A stretch of 64,000 nt of DNA, taken from assembly GCF_905147365.1 (NCBI RefSeq), contig NC_056420.1, positions 11,108,001-11,172,000 of the forward strand, read 5' to 3'. The notes beneath the pieces are model-generated. The model ran no database searches. It saw only the letters and a program-made list of their open reading frames with translations, and was not told the DNA's origin. A program made the position numbers and the translations under genes. Within the stretch, counting starts at the first letter, position 1. The number at the start of each line of letters is the position of its first letter. The stretch comes from Aricia agestis. Taxonomy: Eukaryota; Arthropoda; Insecta; Lepidoptera; Lycaenidae. Below are positions 55,285 through 64,000 of the stretch, one piece after another.

Positions 55285-55750
55285 ATGTTATAAAATAATA
55301 TGTTCTGAATGTAAATCATGCATTTGAATGTCTCTTGCATCTTAATTCTAGTATGATTAGCAAATATTTATTATTTAAATAGAAAAAAGCCTAAACATAC
55401 CAATTGGTATGAATTGTATATTGTGTAATATTATCACAAGGTAGTTAAGTATAAATAAAAATATTTTTTTAATGTTTGTTTCTTGCACTTTCAGTATTTA
55501 AATTGAATATACCGTACTTAATGTACTATTACCTGCTCTGGTAAAAATATTTCATTCAATCATTGTGTAGATTTGGGTAGATCAATTTACGTTTTATATG
55601 TAAAAAATGCTTTGTAATATTATCTTAATTAATAATAATTGTAAATAGTTATTGTGATTTGTGCATTTGAAATTATGTATGAAAGTGGTTAAACTGTTGT
55701 AGAGCCTGCCAAGAAAATAAAAACCTTTACTTGAACATACAGAAAGTCTA

Positions 55751-56379
55751 TAAGAATTAATTACAGTTGAGTCAGTTATTTTTTCCCTCACAGAAAAAGT
55801 TACGGAAAAATTGCTGAATTAACTAATAATGATTATGATGTAAGGTGGGCCAGCTAAAAAACCCGAAAGGGAGGTTTATATTTTCTATCTCTCCTTTCAA
55901 AGTATATTGTATACATAGAAGAGAAGTAATTAACTAATAAACAAGATATTTATAAAATATTTCTTTCATTTTTGTTTCTCTTACTATTGTTAAATTACTT
56001 ACTAGCAATAGATTTAAAAATAAAAACAAAATCACTATAAAATATTTCTTCTGTACTTTATTTTGCTTTCATAAATAAACATATTTTTTGCTTTTGAATA
56101 TTATAAATTATTATCAGAATTAAACAGTGTATAAGCAAAACCAAAGTTTAATATCACAGTACAGAAACCAAATAGCCTAAGAATTAAGATACATAAATTG
56201 CATTGTATGAACCTATTATAAATTATTGTTATAATTTTTTAACTTTCATTAATTAGTTAAATAATACATAATAGTAACAAGTTAAAATAATTTTAATTAA
56301 CACAACTTATCCCTTTAGCTTTGTTGGTGATAGAATAATAAATATATTAAATTAGTACCTACAAGAGATTGTCTATAGG
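55751..56379. other. Unassigned AT-rich stretch
   Basis: No supported feature. Confidence 0.4.
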
Positions 56380-56817
56380 CAATGATGTTCTACTTATACA
56401 GATCTGTTACGTCCATAGGTACTATTTTCCGGCTTAAATCTCTTCCGAACAATTTTCAAATTCAAAATTGCAAACATAGACAAATTTCTGTCTCTTTCTT
56501 CGCCTGAGCTATGACGAAAATTTGATTTTTTCCAGATTGTTCGAAAAAAAATATTGAAAATGTAAATAATCGAGGTATTTATTGCAATCAAGACATGTGG
56601 TAAGAGATTCCATGTGTTTTGTTTTTTTTTGAGTCATAATTGGTACATTTTCGAAACGCGCACGACGTCATTTTAAATTTATGTAGGTAAGACAAGACGC
56701 GGCACGTTCGTGACTGCGCTCGATGCAGACTAAACAACAGACGGCCCAATTGGGCCGTATTTGAATCTTCACAACGCGTGCGGTAGTAACATATCTGCTT
56801 TGAGTATTTCATCATTG
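56380..56817. mobile_element. Non-autonomous hAT-like element, uninterrupted copy
   Basis: CAATGATG... to ...ATCATTG, 438 bp, with tctatagg at 56372-56379 and 56818-56825. Same family as 107-560, here without the MITE. Confidence 0.8.
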
Positions 56818-56825
56818 TCTATAGG

Positions 56826-57381
56826 TAACTATAAAATACCCACTTTGTAAAGGCGTAGACAGTATTAGAACCAATAGGAAATGAAACCAAGTAAGCTATT
56901 CATATTTGGAATTTAAAATGATACCTAACCAAGCAAAAAATCAATAAGTATTTAATAATATTAATAAATGTAATTGATTGTACTGTCGGTACTTGGTGGA
57001 AATTAATTTTACACACAAATATTACGTGCACTCTTTCCACTATTATATTCATTAATTATTACACGTAATATTGTGTTTTATTTGTGTTCAATAACAAATG
57101 CTGGTACGGTTTGCCAAATTATAATTTTAATATTTAGACTGTGACTTGCTAGTTACAATAAAAATCACATAGAATTTTAAATACAAAATCTAAGCACTTT
57201 CTATTTGCAATCTAATTTTTTAAAAATCTTTATAGCTGTTGCCTAGTTAGTAAACTCAATATGTAGTTCCTATTTTACCATGCTCATTCATAAGCTAAGT
57301 AATATAAGGATAACAATAGATTTCCACGAATCCACAGTTGAGGGATTATTAGCAAGGCAGTGAGTTTAATAGTGGTATATA
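56826..57381. other. Unassigned AT-rich stretch
   Basis: No supported feature. Confidence 0.4.
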
Positions 57382-57554
57382 GTTCTTGCAATCTACGAGT
57401 GCGCGGCGCCCTAAGTTGTGTGAGTGACTATATCTATACACGCGTACATGGCTCGTTCGCTACTGACTGCTCCGTCAGGTACGCACAGTAAGGAAAATGT
57501 CTATTCACAATTACAACTACAAATAAAGACTACAAGGCGTAGATTGCAAGAACT
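57382..57554. repeat. Inverted repeat with 17-bp arms
   Basis: gttcttgcaatctacg near 57383 and cgtagattgcaagaac near 57537-57553 pair. The intervening sequence is open in one frame (57424-57636) but has no recognisable protein. Confidence 0.55.
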
Positions 57555-57639
57555 GTACCAGATCTATCTAAAACTTTATAATAACTTATGCCAGCAAAAA
57601 CTTAAAAGAAAAAAAAGCATGAAGATTGTTAATTGAATA

Positions 57640-58159
57640 TAAATTTCACTAATAGGTCTTACACAAAGATTTACAAGAGTGTATTTAATAGAAATCGCTA
57701 TGAAAAAGCTTTGAGTTATAGATACTGGCAAAACATTACGGACTCTAAACAAGGGGCCAAGTCTGATTTAAATAAGGCAATAAAATGCAAATTATTTTTT
57801 TATTAAGCTTTTGTGAAAGTTAAACAACTTGGTCCCGTAATAATCTTATAGTTTGTAGACTGTAGCAATGAAGAACTACAATAATTCTTGCTAATATTTC
57901 AATGCAAAACTTATTAGTATTTTTACCAATATGCACAATGTAAGTCTTACATCACAACTGACCTCAACACAAATTGACTTCATTATTTATACAATAATAA
58001 AATATTTTGTTTAAATATCAAGTTTTGCACACTGTCAATAATACACAACAAAACACTCTAGCTAGCTCTAATGCTTTCAAATAAAATTAATAAACTAAGT
58101 GTATTTACATAGTAAATTACAAAATATATACATATCGTAGTGTACAATTTTTTATTATC
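57640..58159. other. Probable 3' region of Ube2j2
   Basis: A minus-strand AATAAA (plus TTTATT) occurs near 57797. No other feature was supported. Confidence 0.4.
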
Positions 58160-58843
58160 TTAGTCATTAGATATTGACGCTAAAACATACTTCACCATGT
58201 AAGCAAGAAATACAAAGCCAACAACTAGTAACAAGTTAGTCAACACAGTGTACAAGTTGGACTGTTCGGTAACTTCAGCATCACTGGGGTTACTGGGATT
58301 ATCCGACTGCAGCAGAGCCTCCTGTCGCTCCTTTAGCTGCTTCTCAATTTCCTCCACATACTCCGGAAACAGCTCACAAAACATCTTGTTTTTTAGGTTT
58401 ATTTCGAGTGACTCAGCTGCAAAACATCTTTTTTGGTAGTCCGAGGTTTGTATTGATCCAAATGTCGGTGTTTTTTCCAGCATGAAACTGAGTAGTCCAG
58501 TTAAAATGGTGGATATAGACCACGCCGGATTCCATGTGTCCGGATGAAAGTCTGTAATACTGAGGCACAGTCTAGTGTTCGTTCTGAATCGGCCATTCGG
58601 CGTGATCATGAATATCGACGGAGGTTTGAAGGGGAACTCCCTCGGGAAAATGATCTTGCCGTGGTAGTATCCTCCCTCGTAGGGACTCTTCTCTGGACCT
58701 TTGACCACATAATGCCACTCCAATATGTTCGAAGGCACTGGTTCTGCGGTCACATAGGGAACGGGGTCTTTTTTCAGCCTCAAGTAATCCTGCTTCAACC
58801 TACTTGTGGCTCCTGTTACTTTTGTCTTAGCCATTGTTTTCAT
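58160..58843 (-). CDS. Ube2j2: Ubiquitin-conjugating enzyme E2 J2 (Ubc6-type, ER membrane)
   Basis: An E2 that transfers ubiquitin at the ER membrane in ER-associated degradation. The UBC fold covers residues about 12-165. The catalytic cysteine is C93 in TRLCLSI, preceded by the TPNGRF turn that replaces the classical HPN in this family. LKQDYLRLKKDPVPY and PFKPPSIFMITPNGRF agree closely with metazoan UBE2J2. A linker with Ser/Asn/Pro leads to a C-terminal membrane anchor (about 199-219, VLTNLLLVVGFVFLAYMV) followed by KYVLASISND, so the enzyme is a tail-anchored protein facing the cytosol. At 227 residues it is slightly shorter than the human form, mainly in the linker. The first ATG (58843) has a weak context. 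The second (58834, acaATGG) is better and may be the true start, giving 224 residues. No introns in the coding part. Next gene upstream is divergent in strand from Cp190. Confidence 0.92.
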   Translation of the reverse strand: MKTMAKTKVTGATSRLKQDYLRLKKDPVPYVTAEPVPSNILEWHYVVKGPEKSPYEGGYYHGKIIFPREFPFKPPSIFMITPNGRFRTNTRLCLSITDFHPDTWNPAWSISTILTGLLSFMLEKTPTFGSIQTSDYQKRCFAAESLEINLKNKMFCELFPEYVEEIEKQLKERQEALLQSDNPSNPSDAEVTEQSNLYTVLTNLLLVVGFVFLAYMVKYVLASISND

Positions 58844-59095
58844 GGAGTAGAAACATCAATATGTAACTTTCTGTGTGTGTTGATTCTTTGAGTTTTTCAG
58901 AATATCTTTATAATTATTTAATTATAACAATAACTACGAGAAAAACAATAAAAAGCAATTATTTTTCTAGTGATTGATTGATGACACGAACAGAAAATGC
59001 AATTTCAATTGTCAATGTCAAATTGTCAGCAGTCAGGTGTCATTTTCCTGTCATTGCAATAATTTTTTCTATTTATAACAATGCTTCAAACATAA
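58844..59095. other. 5' flank of Ube2j2
   Basis: AT-rich, with repeated ttgacaatt-like motifs. The promoter was not identified. Confidence 0.3.
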
Positions 59096-59303
59096 AGTAA
59101 TAGGACGATAATCTTATAGGCTATAGCGTTTTCACCATCTTGAACTGCCCCGGGGCAGGCCGCAGGGCAGGCAGGGTGCGGCGGGCCGCACACGGCCGCG
59201 GGCTACGGGTTGGAGATAGGCGATAGCGGCCCTAGACGGTCAATAGTATTACGCAATACGTGATCGGTGATATTGACAATCAAATTGTTCGTCTAGGGGC
59301 CAG
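59096..59303. repeat. GC-rich MITE remnants
   Basis: 59120-59165 recalls the MITE at 30568 (tagcgttttcaccatcttga, gccccggggc). 59226-59303 is a small inverted repeat with ggccctagacggtcaa and cgtctaggggcc. Confidence 0.5.
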
Positions 59304-59380
59304 CTTAAAGTACGCTATATCAGCTGCATGAGCCCGGCTAATAGAAACATTGGGGTCAGACACAGAAATGGATTTTTCAT

Positions 59381-59720
59381 ACGTGGGAGAGCCATGCTTC
59401 GGCACGAATGGGCCGGCTCGACCGGATAAATACCACGTTCTCACAGAAAACCGGCGTGAAACAGCGCTTGCGCTATGTTTCGCCTAGTGAGTGAGTTTAC
59501 CGGAGGCCCAATCCCCTAACCCCTACCCTATTCCCTTCCCTACCCTCAACTATTCCCTTCCCTTCCCTACCCTCCCTATTACCCTATTCCCTCTTAAAAG
59601 GCCGGCAACGCACTTGCAGCTCCTCTGATGCTGCGAGTGTCCATGGGCGACGGAAGTTGCTTTCCATCAGGTGACCCGTTTGCTCGTTTGCCCCCTTATT
59701 TAATAAAAAAAAAAAAAAAA
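59381..59720 (+). mobile_element. Poly(A)-type retroposon family, full copy with A-tail
   Basis: Starts acgtgggagagccatgcttc, passes gtgagtgagtttaccggagg, a pyrimidine-rich cccta/tcccttc stretch and ggccggcaacgcacttgcag, and ends with a pure A run of 16 at 59705-59720. No coding; no tRNA-type box was recognised. Confidence 0.75.
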
Positions 59721-59744
59721 GACCACGGAGCTAATACTAAGGGA

Positions 59745-60517
59745 TATTAGATTATCATATATATTGGATCCGAGATCATTGAGTCAATGATATTATAATA
59801 ATAATAATAATAATAAAAATTTTATTCAAACATAAATACAATACACTGCACACACTAAAGCAAAAAAAAAAAGCAAACAATAACCCAAAAGAAAAAATAA
59901 AACAAACAACAACTACAAAAAAAAATATATGGCATCATTAAGCAGTGCATTGTATAATGCCGAAAAGGATACCCACTCAGGTGTATTACCACGGCGCAGA
60001 ACACTGCACCGCGGTACCTGATCTTCCGTGGTTCCTATACATATTACGCCTGACGCACGACAGATTCAACATAAAGATTAGATAATGTAATATAGACATA
60101 TGACTCATTTCTTCCTTGATCATAGATTTTTGACATTTGCTGAGAGATTGGATCCAATACGGTCATAGAAATAGGTGTTGCTAGTTATTTAATATAAAAA
60201 AGAGTTTTTAATTTCTTGTTCGTTAATATGTTTCAAATAATGTAATGTAATTATTTTTCTAATTATATACTTGGATAATCTTGCTGAAATAACAAAAAAC
60301 AAGCCATATTAAAAATGACAAATCTAGTAGCCCTGACGTCAATACCTGTCAGCGTTAGCGCTCTCCATTGGCTATTGAAACCACATATGATGTTAAATAG
60401 GATCAATGAAATATGATAATGTAATATGCAGATATGATCAAATGATCATATATATTGGATCCTATATATGATCATAGAAATGATAATATATAAATGATAA
60501 TGTAATACCCCCCTAAG
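59745..60517. mobile_element. MITE-like element ending in dispersed repeat D
   Basis: The left end gatattagattatcatatat and right end complement (ggtattacattatcatttat) are inverted. It includes the D repeat at 60332-60517 and repeated atatattggatcc blocks. An (aat)n run is at 59797-59812. The limits are uncertain. Confidence 0.5.
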
Positions 60518-60745
60518 TTAATACATTTGATAATTGTGCATTCTGAATTTAACACGTATATTTCTTTTAAATCTCTCTTATATAAAAAACAGTCAACGGC
60601 AACGTTGCCTGTTCATGGTCCGCAGTCGGGTTTTCAATATTGACGTCAAAGAGAATATAATCACTAGTAACCAAACAAAGCTAAGCAAACCTTGTACTTA
60701 TTCGCTGTGTTAAGTTAATTTTTTATTATTAATTCCATGTATAGG

Positions 60746-61174
60746 TCTACCAGAATCTGATGGCAAAAAGTGAGAAAATAAATTGACTCTAGCAATACCC
60801 GGGACGACGATCTCCGCTTAGTTGCAGGCCCATGTTGGATGCGAGTAGCAGGAGATCGGTAAATATTATAATAAAGTACTCTGTGATCGGTAATCTGGGC
60901 ATTCATTGGTTCATAGAGAGAGGCCTATGTCCAGCAGTGGACGACTATAGCACAGAGTACTTTATTATATATAGAAATATAAGGACTATAGGCTGATAAT
61001 ATGATGATGATGATGATGAATACCCGGGTAATTGGAATAAAACATTTTGATCCTTTTTTTTCCTATAGCGGCTGATAATGTGTGTTAAACATGCAAATAT
61101 AAAAATTTATCCAATGATCAAGGATATTTTTTGAAAATCTGCTGTCAAAAATTGCCATCAGATTGTTATTAGGC
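60746..61174. mobile_element. MITE split by an RTE-type retroposon
   Basis: Left end tctaccagaatctgatggca, right end ttgccatcagattgtta. The uninterrupted relative is at 62572-62745. Confidence 0.6.
60804..61018 (+). mobile_element. RTE/SINE-type retroposon insertion
   Basis: Ends in gaggcctatgtccagcagtg gacg... then aggctgataatatgatgatg repeats, a 3' tail common in lepidopteran RTE/SINE elements. The 10-bp target duplication aatacccggg lies at 60794-60803 and 61019-61028. An inverted pair (ataataaagtactctgtg and complement) at about 60866 and 60950 is inside it. Confidence 0.75.
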
Positions 61175-61207
61175 TCTAATTAACACGCAATACGTAATTT
61201 CAAAATC

Positions 61208-61213
61208 TTTATT
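61208..61213 (-). terminator. Poly(A) signal of the minus-strand gene
   Basis: Minus-strand AATAAA, 30 bases after the stop codon at 61243. Confidence 0.6.
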
Positions 61214-61242
61214 ATACAGCTAGCAGAACTTTTAGGCTGATA

Positions 61243-61381
61243 TCAAGTGCCATAGCTCATCAGTATACTCCTGATGTCATGGTTCAGCTGTTTAATGGTG
61301 GCTTCATCGGGACTGTCGTCTTGCACCAACTTATCTCTCTCTGCTATAAGTTCTTCCAGTCTGCTCTTACTAGTTGTAAGT
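61243..61381 (-). CDS. Unidentified gene, last coding exon
   Basis: Minus strand. The acceptor gttgcag precedes it and the stop is TGA at 61245-61243, followed by AATAAA. It encodes about 45 residues, with a charged helical stretch (KSRLEELIAERDKLVQDD, KQLNHDIRSILMSYGT) that looks like a coiled coil. Exon length (139) and phase join exactly to the exon at 62428-62479. The protein is not recognised. These exons are too short to appear as long open frames. Confidence 0.7.
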
Positions 61382-61732
61382 CTGCAACAATCCAAAAATA
61401 ATAAATTGCAAGTCCCAAAGGAAGAGTCCTAAATCTCAAAATACTTTTAGAGATTTAGGATTCTTCCTTTTGACTGCATTCAAAAATAACACTCTTTATC
61501 TTTATAAAGAGTGTTATAAATTGAGTGTTACTTTTTTGAATGCAGCCAAAAATTCTTAATGACAGTTTGTGAAAACTTTAGGTCCTCCCACGCCAAAAAA
61601 TCATACCTTCCCTTTCATATACATACATAAAACAGGAGAGATAGTCGTGGTCTTAACGTAGAAATAACTTCAATTAAAGTAATGCTAAGCGTTGGGCTTA
61701 TTGTTAAATGTGTTTTATGTTAATAACGATTT
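61382..61732 (-). other. Intron, with small hairpins
   Basis: The first part of a long intron. It has two stem-loops at 61424-61462 (cctaaatctcaaaa and complement) and 61478-61555 (ctgcattcaaaaa ... tttttgaatgcag). Confidence 0.5.
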
Positions 61733-62358
61733 TTAGGGTTCCGTAGTCAACAAGGAACCAACCGTAGTTAAAAAGATACCGTCTGTCCGTCCGTCCGTCT
61801 GTCTGTCCGCGGTTTTGCTCAGAGACTATAGAACCTACAAAGCTGTAATTTGGCATGAATGCACATGTTAATGATGCCGACAAAATGGTACATGAAATCT
61901 TAAAAAAATAACTATTTTTTTTATGGTACCTTCACTACACATCAAGCGGGGATGAAATTTTTTTTCGCGACCACCCCATCATGTGGGGTGTCGTTAGATA
62001 GGTTTTTAAAATATTAATATGAGTATTTATAGATCATTTTTCGATTTAGGGATCCGTTTGTGAAATATTAAGTTTTAAAGTGGAAAAAATCATTAGAGTC
62101 CAGTGTCCTTCCTTCCTTCTACCAACTAAGCCTTCTGGAAATGTGAAAAAATTGAGTAATAGTCGATCAACTAAAAAAAATGTATTCGGCGAAACTTTTC
62201 GTTCAGAAAATTCCTTTGAAAGTAACCGAGATGATGTTGTTAATAGTGTAAAACACGTTATAAATGTACATTCATTGACCATACATTTTTTTTTAACTAG
62301 CGGTACTACGGAACCCTATATTGCGCGTGGCCCGACACGCACTTGGCCGGTTTTTTAG
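61733..62358 (-). repeat. Dispersed repeat B, full copy, in an intron
   Basis: On the minus strand it starts aaaaccggccaagtgcgtgt and ends ggaaccctaa, with gacggacggacggacagac-type runs. It matches 39606-40170. Confidence 0.7.
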
Positions 62359-62427
62359 TTTAGATTTGGCTTTTAACTAGTAAAACATTCGTTGAACATA
62401 CATAAATTTAAAAAGATAGCAACTTAC

Positions 62428-62479
62428 TTGGTGTCATACGTTTCCAGATTATCATCAATGTCAATAGGATAAGCTGCTC
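62428..62479 (-). CDS. Unidentified gene, middle exon
   Basis: 52 bases, bounded by acceptor ttaattccag and donor CAA|gtaagt. It encodes AAYPIDIDDNLETYDT in the frame that links the neighbouring exons (two split codons). Confidence 0.7.
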
Positions 62480-62571
62480 CTGGAATTAAAAACGATCCCT
62501 CAATAATTAAGCATTAAAAGTTCGTATTCATGTAAATGTAGCGCTGCCTAGTGCCTACTATAGGTCTACGG

Positions 62572-62745
62572 TCTACCAGAATCTGATGGCAAAAAGTGTT
62601 AAATTATTTGACTGTAGGCAATGTCGAGGTAATTGGAATAAAACATTTTGATCCGTTTATTATAGCGGCTTATTCTGTGTGTGAAACATGCAAATATAAT
62701 GGATCAAGGATATCTTTTGAAAATTTGCCATCAGATCCTGGTAGA
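62572..62745. mobile_element. MITE, uninterrupted copy
   Basis: tctaccagaatctgatggca at the left and tgccatcagatcctggtaga at the right. It lies in the intron. Confidence 0.7.
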
Positions 62746-62767
62746 CTTATAATACTTTATACTGTTT

Positions 62768-62948
62768 GTTTGTACCATCGAGGAAATTGATTCCCACGCA
62801 GTCGACAGACCAACGTCATTTGGTCGGATCATGTCAATTTAAATAATTGTGATCTGTCGGCACTCGGCTGGCTAATGGGTTCGACGAAACGTAACCAAAC
62901 TAGAAGGTCGGCTATCTGCCTAGAAATTAACTTCTCGGATAGTACATA
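62768..62948. repeat. Dispersed repeat C, uninterrupted copy
   Basis: accatcgaggaaattgattc ... atctgcctagaaattaactt, matching the split copy at 38515-39000. Confidence 0.65.
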
Positions 62949-63384
62949 GTGATTACTGAAGGGGACGGCGCGTACGCAGTCCCCACTACCAAAAATTACG
63001 CGTCCGAGTTATCCGCATTAGGGATAATCGCAGAGGTCAACCCAACCGCAGTGCAATGGAAGAGCCTCGCTCTGGGGGAACCGCCTTCTTGATCACGGTA
63101 TCCCCTACGCCAGGTAAGTATGATTTCACTAGCGCGGCCCGCGGTAGTCATTCTACGCGTCGCGTTTTCGATAGCGCGATGTAGAAATGCGCCGTAATCT
63201 AAGAGCGACATCTATGTGGAACGCGACGATATAAAAAAACTTGCATGTAACATAATATGCCACACGTATTATAACATGTATGATGCATGAATTATGTGTT
63301 AGGCCAATTGGGTTCTTTCTTTCTTTTTGTATTTTTGTATGTTTGTAGTCTGTACATACGGACAATTTTTATATTGAAACTTAC
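62949..63384 (-). other. Intron, unassigned part
   Basis: Between exons. GC is raised around 63000-63180, but no feature is supported. Confidence 0.4.
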
Positions 63385-63515
63385 CGGTCACAGAGTGTGC
63401 GTCTATTTCTGAAGTTTTTGTCATGATGTCTAAATACGATTCGTCGTTTATTCTCAGTGCAGAACTCAAATTTTTGTTCATTAGGTTTTCATCTTGATCT
63501 TTAGTAATATTTAAT
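63385..63515 (-). CDS. Unidentified gene, upstream exon
   Basis: 131 bases with acceptor tatatttttcag and donor ACCG|gtaagt. It encodes about 43 residues including DENLMNKNLSSALRINDESY and TKTSEIDAHSVT. The phase joins exactly to 62428-62479 (GGA split codon). The remaining 5' exons must lie beyond the window. Function unknown; the three exons together encode a polar, likely helical C-terminus. Confidence 0.7.
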
Positions 63516-63592
63516 CTGAAAAATATAATTTTGAATTAGGTATAAATATGTATTTATTTTTTTGTAAATTTTATGAATTATGGAGTCAAAAA

Positions 63593-63710
63593 GCCAACAT
63601 CACGCAGTATTCCCAGGCGGTCACCCATCCAAGTACTAACCGCGCTCGACGTTGCTTAACTTCGGTGATCGGACGAGAACCGGTGTATTCAACGTGGTAT
63701 GGACGTTGGC
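63593..63710 (-). rRNA. 5S rRNA gene or close pseudogene, copy 1
   Basis: 118 bases starting GCCAACGTCCATACCACG and ending GATGTTGGC, followed by TTTTT (minus strand), as expected for RNA polymerase III termination. The internal control region (ggttagtacttggatggg) is present. The 3' part has small changes (gggaatactgcg). Tandem with copy 2; whether it is transcribed is unknown. Confidence 0.75.
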
Positions 63711-63782
63711 GAACGCTGAGCGCAAACGACTCTACTGATGTCGATGTTATGCATTGAGCAACATAAAATATACCAACAAAAA

Positions 63783-63902
63783 GCCAACATCACGCGGTAT
63801 TCCCAGGCGGTCACCCATCCAAGTACTAACCGCGCCCGACGTTGCTTAACTTCGGTGATTGGACGAGATTGAGAGATGTATTCAACGTGGTATGGACGTT
63901 GA
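63783..63902 (-). rRNA. 5S rRNA-like sequence, copy 2 (probable pseudogene)
   Basis: Same as copy 1 but with changes in the middle (gagattgagagatgtattc in place of gagaaccggtgtattc) and at the 5' end (gtcaacg). Spacers of about 72 bp are also shared, and a third unit begins near 63973 and diverges. It may be a tandem 5S array or 5S-derived repeat. Confidence 0.6.
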
Positions 63903-64000
63903 CGAACACTGAGCGCAAACGACTCTACTAATATCGATGTTATGCTAGCAACATAAAATATACCAACAAAAAGCCAACATCAATCAACCAGATGACTACC

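Larger units (their letters stand above)
54829..55750 (+). other. Cp190: Cp190 3'UTR and flank with two fold-backs
   Basis: AATAAA at about 55455 and again near 55716 may be poly(A) signals. If the first is used, both fold-backs at 54872-55068 and 55073-55284 are in the transcript. The later part is AT-rich and unassigned. Confidence 0.5.

Overview
The window looks like nuclear DNA from a moth or butterfly. Reasons: an arthropod CP190-type BTB/zinc-finger gene, a CsRn1/Kabuki-type Ty3 retrotransposon, many Helitron-like repeats ending in CTAG|T, tRNA-headed SINEs, and a 3' tail of the type common in lepidopteran RTE/SINE elements. No bacterial, viral or CRISPR-like organisation is visible. 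Most of the 64 kb is AT-rich, non-coding and built from nested transposons. Only four host gene regions could be supported, plus a 5S rRNA-like tandem and the coding regions of two retroelements.

Layout. 1-6.0 kb: a hAT element holding a fold-back MITE, a proline-rich coding exon on the minus strand (650-1624), then mostly unassigned DNA. 6.1-20 kb: two SINEs and many Helitrons. One Helitron (8200-14235) is split by a nearly intact Ty3/gypsy element (8447-13765) and by a fold-back element. 20-50 kb: a dense transposon landscape. It includes four hAT elements with readable 8-bp target duplications, PIF/Harbinger-like MITEs with TAA or TTA duplications, TA-flanked MITEs, four copies of one long Helitron family, a LINE ORF1 without its ORF2, and several long or perfect hairpins. 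The most striking of these is a 1.9-kb palindrome at 43051-44960. It can be read as one Harbinger-like element inserted in inverted orientation into another copy of itself. 49.8-55.8 kb: the Cp190 orthologue, with a probable 5'UTR intron and two fold-backs in its 3'UTR. 58.1-58.9 kb: a Ube2j2 (Ubc6-type) gene on the minus strand. 61.2-64 kb: the last three exons of an unidentified minus-strand gene, found from splice sites and codon phase. A tandem of 5S rRNA-like sequences lies in its upstream intron or flank.

The host genes do not form a pathway. CP190 is a chromatin insulator and centrosome protein, UBE2J2 is an ER-membrane ubiquitin-conjugating enzyme, and the other two are unidentified. 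No clearly new biological system was found. The closest candidates are the self-inserted palindrome and the other perfect hairpins, which could make double-stranded RNA if transcribed. All family assignments come from reading the sequence; no database search was run.
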